A stretch of DNA of 64,000 nt from DASXAI01 sp963728985 (GTDB lineage: Bacteria > Actinomycetota > Acidimicrobiia > Acidimicrobiales > Ilumatobacteraceae): assembly GCA_963728985.1 (NCBI GenBank), contig CAVSME010000001.1, positions 682,001 to 746,000 on the forward strand, given 5' to 3'. Shown here one piece after another: positions 60,149 through 64,000 of this stretch. The notes below the pieces were generated by a model. It was given only the letters and a program-made list of their open reading frames with translations, searched no databases and was not told the DNA's origin. Position 1 is the first letter of the stretch. Each line of letters starts with the position of its first letter. The translations under genes and the position numbers were made by a program.

Positions 60149-61123
60149 TCACCAGATGAGGATGGTCTTGCCGGCGGCGGCGCCGACACGGACACGGGTG
60201 ATTGCTTCGCCCGAGTCCTTCATCGAGTACGTGCGGTCGATCGCAGGCAGGACTGATCCGGACTCGATGAGACCGCGCAGCTCGTCGAGATCGGCCCCGT
60301 TCTCCTTCGAGGCCAGCATCGCCAGGGTCTGGCTCACGAACGGCGAAAGCCCTGCGGCGGCCAGTGAGCGTTCGAAGCCGCCGAGCCATCGCCCGCCGGT
60401 CTCGCCGCCGACGATCACCAGAGTTCCATGTTCGGTGAGGACCCGACGGAGATCACGGAGCCGGCGGTTCCCGCCGGTGTCGACGATCACGTCGTACCGC
60501 ACCGCGCCGTTCGTGAAGTCCTCGACGGTGTAGTCGATGACGTGTTCGGCGCCGAGTGATCGGACCAGGTCGACCTTGCCGGTGCTGCACACGCCAGTCA
60601 CCTCGGCGCCGGCGGCCTTGGCAATCTGCACGGTGAACGTCCCGACGCCGCCGGACGCGCCAACGATCAACACCCTCTGGCCCGGTTGCACGTTCGCCTT
60701 GCGGATGGCCTGGAGGGCGGTGACCCCTGAGATCGGCGCGGCAGCGGCCTGCTCGAAGGAGAGATTGGCCGGCTTGCCGGCGATGGTCGCGACGTCCGCC
60801 GCGACGAACTCGGCGAGGGAGCCGTCGCAGGTGCCGTAAACCTCGTCACCCGGCTCGAAGGTCGTGACGTCCCGACCGACGGAGACGACAGTGCCGGCGA
60901 ACGCCCGCCCCGGATTGGAGGCCTTGGGCGCACGAAAGCCGAAGCCCATGAGGCGCATCGCATAGGGCATGCCAGTCATGCAGTGCCAGGTGCCCATGTC
61001 GACGCTGGCGGCGGCGACGCGCACCAGGAGTTGATCGTCGGCGGTGCTCGGTGTCGAGGTCACCGCGCACTCGAGCACCGTGAGGGGATCAGTCCCGTAA
61101 CGGTTCTGGACGATGGCCTTCAT
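60149..61123 (-). CDS. NAD(P)-dependent zinc-less alcohol dehydrogenase / quinone oxidoreductase (MDR family)
   Basis: 324 residues of the medium-chain dehydrogenase/reductase superfamily. It starts MKAIVQNRYGTDPLTVLEC, has GRAFAGTVVSVGRDVTTFEPGDEVYG, ASGGVGTFTVQIAKAAGAEVTGVC (Rossmann) and a tail ending GKTILIW. No zinc-binding cysteine set is visible, so it is of the quinone-oxidoreductase type. The ATG at 61123 overlaps the stop of the DJ-1 gene (ATGA), so the two are coupled. Confidence 0.9.
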   Translation of the reverse strand: MKAIVQNRYGTDPLTVLECAVTSTPSTADDQLLVRVAAASVDMGTWHCMTGMPYAMRLMGFGFRAPKASNPGRAFAGTVVSVGRDVTTFEPGDEVYGTCDGSLAEFVAADVATIAGKPANLSFEQAAAAPISGVTALQAIRKANVQPGQRVLIVGASGGVGTFTVQIAKAAGAEVTGVCSTGKVDLVRSLGAEHVIDYTVEDFTNGAVRYDVIVDTGGNRRLRDLRRVLTEHGTLVIVGGETGGRWLGGFERSLAAAGLSPFVSQTLAMLASKENGADLDELRGLIESGSVLPAIDRTYSMKDSGEAITRVRVGAAAGKTILIW

Positions 61124-61854
61124 CGTCTCGCCCGGCCCAACGGGTGCGCGCTCGTCGGGTGGTTCGTCGTGATCTTCATCAGGGCTCCAATGCTCGTTGA
61201 CCTTACCGGTGCGCCGTGGACGATGAAGTCGCCCATGGCGCGCATCGAGGCGACGATGTCGGCAGGGGCCTTGCCGACCGAGCCAGCGTCGAAGGGAGGT
61301 TGCGGGTCGTACTCCAGAAGGAGCTGGATGGCCATGGCGTTCCGTTGACCAGCGATGTCCGCGGCGAGCGTGAGCGCCATGTCGAGGCCGGCGGACACTC
61401 CCCCGGCAGTGACGTACTTGCCATCGCGAACGACCCGCTGCGAAGCTGGCAGCGCGCCGAGCCCGGCGAGCCAGTCGGCGGCGAGCCAGTGGGTCGTGGC
61501 TCGCCGGCCGGTGAGGAGCCCGGCGGCGGCCAGGACGATGGCGCCAGTGCACACCGAAGTGGTCCAGGTCGTGTGGTCGTCGGCGGCGCGGATCCAGTCC
61601 TGGACTGCGCCGGGGGCCAGCAGGGTGTCCTGCCTCGAGCCGGACCAGCCGGGGATGACGAGGATGTCGGGGGTCGTCACCTCGTCGAGCGCAGCGTCCA
61701 CGACGATGGCGAGGCTGCGGGTGTCGCACCGGACCGGACCGCGCTGCCCGCCGACGAAAATGACCTCGGCGCCGGGAAGACGGCTCAGCACCTCGTACGG
61801 GCCAACGGCGTCGAGTGCAGTCATGTGGTCGTAGGCCAGGATCGCGATCTGCAT
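61120..61854 (-). CDS. DJ-1/PfpI family protein
   Basis: 244 residues. The nucleophilic cysteine elbow TTSVCTGAIVLAAAGLLTGRRATTHW is typical of the isonitrile hydratase/DJ-1 family, after ILVIPGWSG and DAVGPYEVLSRLPG. No AraC domain is attached. Possible roles are isonitrile hydration, glyoxalase-like or chaperone activity; not decidable here. Two starts fit: ATG 61854 and GTG 61863; the first is preferred. The stop overlaps the dehydrogenase ATG. Confidence 0.87.
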   Translation of the reverse strand: MQIAILAYDHMTALDAVGPYEVLSRLPGAEVIFVGGQRGPVRCDTRSLAIVVDAALDEVTTPDILVIPGWSGSRQDTLLAPGAVQDWIRAADDHTTWTTSVCTGAIVLAAAGLLTGRRATTHWLAADWLAGLGALPASQRVVRDGKYVTAGGVSAGLDMALTLAADIAGQRNAMAIQLLLEYDPQPPFDAGSVGKAPADIVASMRAMGDFIVHGAPVRSTSIGALMKITTNHPTSAHPLGRARR

Positions 61855-61915
61855 GTCGCCCACGGTGGGGCTAAGGGGGGAGCAGCCACATCGGGCAGGA
61901 CCCCTCAGATCCGGC

Positions 61916-64000
61916 TCAGGCCATCCCGACCCGCTGTGCGACGGCCGCCGCTTCGACGCGGCTGCTCACGCCCAGCTTGCGGAGGATGTTTGACACGTGC
62001 ACGCTGGCGGTCTTCTCCGAGACGTACAGCTCGGCCCCGATCTCTCGGTTCGTGCGTCCCGCTGCGACGAGAGCGAGGACCTCGCACTCCCTCGAGGTCA
62101 GGCCGAGTCGAGTGGCGTCCTCTTCGCCGAGCGCGCGCACCGCTGGGGCTTCCAGACTGATCCGCGCGCGGCGCGCAAGCGCCTCCACGTCGGCGACGAG
62201 TGGGTGCGCGCCGAGACCTGTGGCCGTTGCGTGGGCGGCGCGGATGGCCTCGACCGCCCGGGCGGCTGCGCCACAGGTCGCTGCGGCTTCAGCCTCCAGC
62301 AACTTCGCCGATGCGGCGAGCCAGGCGTCGCCGACCTGCCCGGCTGCGCTCGCGGCCCGGGAGAAGGCGTCGGCGTCGGCCTTGGTCAGCCTCGTGATCA
62401 TCGCCGCTGCGAACGAGAGGTCCGAGGTTGTCGCAGGGCTGTTCGAGGAGGGGTGGGCGCGCCCGACCTCGAGGCGGATTTCGAGCTCGTCAGCAACGGC
62501 CTCGATGTCGACACGCTCCTGGCGAGCGAGACGGTCGAGCGTCAGCTCGACGTTGGCGGTGATGAAGCCGGCGGTGAACCGGGCGACGAGGCGGGGCTCG
62601 GTGCCTGGATCGGGAGTCAGCGCCCGACCGGCGATCGTCGCTGCGCGCTCCCACTCCTTTGCGGCCAGGTGGACGTCGATCGCTGAGGCGTCCTTGATGG
62701 CATCGCTGAAGGCGTCCGAGGGATGTGTCCGCAGGCGAGCGACCAGGTCGACAGCGGCGGCGCGGTCGCCGCGACGTGCGGCGAGGGATGCTGCAGCAGA
62801 GTCCAGCTGGATGGCGCCGATTGGTGTCGATTCCACTGCTGCGGCTCCGGCGAGGACGTCGTCTGCCTCCGTCCATCGCCCCAGTCTCACCAGGCAGCGC
62901 GCGGCCACGCCGTGGTGGAACGTGCCGAAGCTGCTCTCGAAGCCGGCCCGTTGCGAAACGGCGGCACCGTCGAGGGCGATGCGGAGCGCGTCCTCGGTGT
63001 TGCCGACCTCGAACGAAATCATGGCCAGCATCGCGTTGGCAAGGGCCCAGCGGTGCGGCGCGATGGTTGCGTCGACAGCCGCTCGGCAGGTGTCAAGTCC
63101 GGCTCGGACATGGCCTTCGAGCGTCTCGACGACGCCGAGCACGCGCCGCGCCGCGGACAGAGCGGTTGCGTCATCCGGCGCCGCAACCTCCAACGCCCGG
63201 TTGGCCCAGTGCGCCGCTGCGTCGAAGTGGCAGAACATCAGGTCAGCTTGCGCGAGACCGCCGTAGGTCAGGGCAGCGCCCGCGTCGCTGCCCTCGCCGG
63301 CCGCTTCGAGGAGCGCAGCCGCGCGGGCATAGGTGTCGGCGCTCTCGACCATCGCGCCCGATGACCACAGGAACCGAGCCAGGCGTTCGTACTGCGAGGC
63401 GGGCCCGAACGACGCGTCACCGACGACGGCGCATGGTCGGCCGGCAGCCTGCTCGGCGATGGCCCGCCGAGCGAGTTCGACGGCCAGCTCGTTGCGTCCG
63501 GTCGCGCTCATCAGGTCGGCGGCTTGCCACAGCCTGGGGATCAGCTGGTCGACGTGCTCGGGTCCAGCGCATCGATCCCACAGGTCGAGGATCCGTTCCA
63601 GGTGCGCGAGGCAGGCCGCGGGCGCGATCCGCTCTGCGGAGTCAGCGGCGTCGAACAGCGCGGCGAAGGCACCCTGTTCGTCGCCGGCGCGGGCGAGGTG
63701 GAAGGCGAGCTCGCCGGCGGCGTCGCTCGTCGTGAGGGCGAATCGCGGTTGGTGCTGCAGCGCGGCGGCGATGGAGCTGTGGAGCCGGCGTCGCTCGGTC
63801 GGCAGCGCGGCGTTGTAGGCGACCTCACCGATCAGGGGGTGTCGCACGCGGTACGCATCCGATGCTGGATCGACGATCACGAGGCGGGCATCGAGCGCGG
63901 CCCGGAGGGCCGCTTCGGTCCCGGCCTCGTCGAGCTCGACCACCGCAGCGAGAAGTGCGGGGTCGGCATCTCTGCCGATCGCCGCGAGGGCGGCGAGGAC
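61916..64000 (-). CDS. LuxR family regulator of the large ATP-binding (LAL/MalT-like) type, 5' end outside window
   Basis: At least 695 residues, with no start in the window. The C-terminus has a LuxR HTH: LGLTSRECEVLALVAAGRTNREIGAELYVSEKTASVHVSNILRKLGVSSR. Upstream is a long all-helical region with tetratricopeptide-like character. The first visible residues (VRHPLIGEVAYNAALPTERRR) match the segment after the AAA/STAND ATPase core of LAL proteins, so the ATP-binding part lies beyond the window. Large LuxR proteins activate catabolic or secondary-metabolism genes. Its downstream neighbours on the same strand are DJ-1 and the dehydrogenase. Confidence 0.9.
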   Translation of the reverse strand, partial: VLAALAAIGRDADPALLAAVVELDEAGTEAALRAALDARLVIVDPASDAYRVRHPLIGEVAYNAALPTERRRLHSSIAAALQHQPRFALTTSDAAGELAFHLARAGDEQGAFAALFDAADSAERIAPAACLAHLERILDLWDRCAGPEHVDQLIPRLWQAADLMSATGRNELAVELARRAIAEQAAGRPCAVVGDASFGPASQYERLARFLWSSGAMVESADTYARAAALLEAAGEGSDAGAALTYGGLAQADLMFCHFDAAAHWANRALEVAAPDDATALSAARRVLGVVETLEGHVRAGLDTCRAAVDATIAPHRWALANAMLAMISFEVGNTEDALRIALDGAAVSQRAGFESSFGTFHHGVAARCLVRLGRWTEADDVLAGAAAVESTPIGAIQLDSAAASLAARRGDRAAAVDLVARLRTHPSDAFSDAIKDASAIDVHLAAKEWERAATIAGRALTPDPGTEPRLVARFTAGFITANVELTLDRLARQERVDIEAVADELEIRLEVGRAHPSSNSPATTSDLSFAAAMITRLTKADADAFSRAASAAGQVGDAWLAASAKLLEAEAAATCGAAARAVEAIRAAHATATGLGAHPLVADVEALARRARISLEAPAVRALGEEDATRLGLTSRECEVLALVAAGRTNREIGAELYVSEKTASVHVSNILRKLGVSSRVEAAAVAQRVGMA

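Noticed and set aside
59818..60195. 125-aa minus-strand ORF in the gap before the dehydrogenase
   Set aside because: It spans the 59926-59953 hairpin and reads Ser/Pro/Arg low-complexity sequence without a ribosome-binding site.
1..64000. tRNA, rRNA or tmRNA genes
   Set aside because: Scanning by eye found no cloverleaf-like block with CCA end or conserved TpsiC segment; a tRNA search program would be decisive.

Overview
The window is very GC-rich with GTG starts, 4-base ATGA/GTGA stop-start overlaps, mycofactocin genes, an encapsulin with encapsulated ferritin, CsoR-type copper control and many acyl-CoA/P450/BVMO-type catabolic genes. Together these point to a high-GC actinobacterium, most plausibly of the Acidimicrobiia (inference from gene content, not a phylogeny). 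I see no rRNA, tRNA, CRISPR array, transposase or prophage.

Layout. 0-4.4 kb: end of a mycofactocin redox cluster (FixC-like tail, FixX-like ferredoxin, ETF beta, MftE, MftF, PLP-fold alanine-racemase-like gene). 4.5-7 kb: DedA and an MFS permease, followed by a 268-bp MITE-like element. 7.4-10.6 kb: OYE/FadH-like oxidoreductase, then an encapsulated-ferritin/encapsulin operon. 10.6-15.3 kb: surface module (membrane-anchored HTH protein, DUF4397 protein, class F-like sortase, Thr/Pro-rich membrane protein, DoxX). 15.4-25 kb: catabolic genes (double CoA-transferase, HpaB/AbfD-family flavoenzyme, two aldo/keto reductases, acyl-CoA dehydrogenase, beta-lactamase-like hydrolase, LLM oxidoreductase). 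25-28 kb: GAF sensor kinase, receiver protein with a HicB-like tail and a HicA-like small protein. 28-35 kb: amidohydrolase, SDR, regulators, serine hydrolase with DTR repeats, VOC protein, carbonic anhydrase.

35-42 kb carries copper export (copA-csoR with a perfect palindromic operator) and molybdate import (modABC) with a divergent PadR-MOP fusion regulator. 42.4-44.7 kb is an unusual minus-strand operon (65-aa protein, signal-less PhnD-like binding protein, TusA-like plus ferritin-like di-iron protein). 44.8-50.6 kb holds a DUF35/thiolase pair, P450, BVMO and gene remnants. 50.7-55.2 kb encodes a three-subunit NAD-type formate dehydrogenase whose catalytic subunit reads through an in-frame UGA (selenocysteine) followed at once by a SECIS-like hairpin with a GGUCU loop, and whose Mo-proximal Fe-S domain sits on a different subunit. 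The nearby modABC genes could supply its molybdenum. 55.3-60 kb is a patch of regulators, truncated genes and peptidase E; 60-64 kb has an alcohol dehydrogenase/DJ-1 pair and a large LuxR regulator cut by the window edge.

At least nine genes show a single-indel frame break in which both halves remain recognisable. This suggests either an unpolished assembly or real decay; such genes are listed at full span with the break noted. The strongest leads for new biology are the split selenocysteine formate dehydrogenase, the receiver-HicB/HicA-like module, the membrane-tethered HTH protein with a divergent-promoter palindrome, and the PhnD-like/TusA-like/ferritin-like operon.
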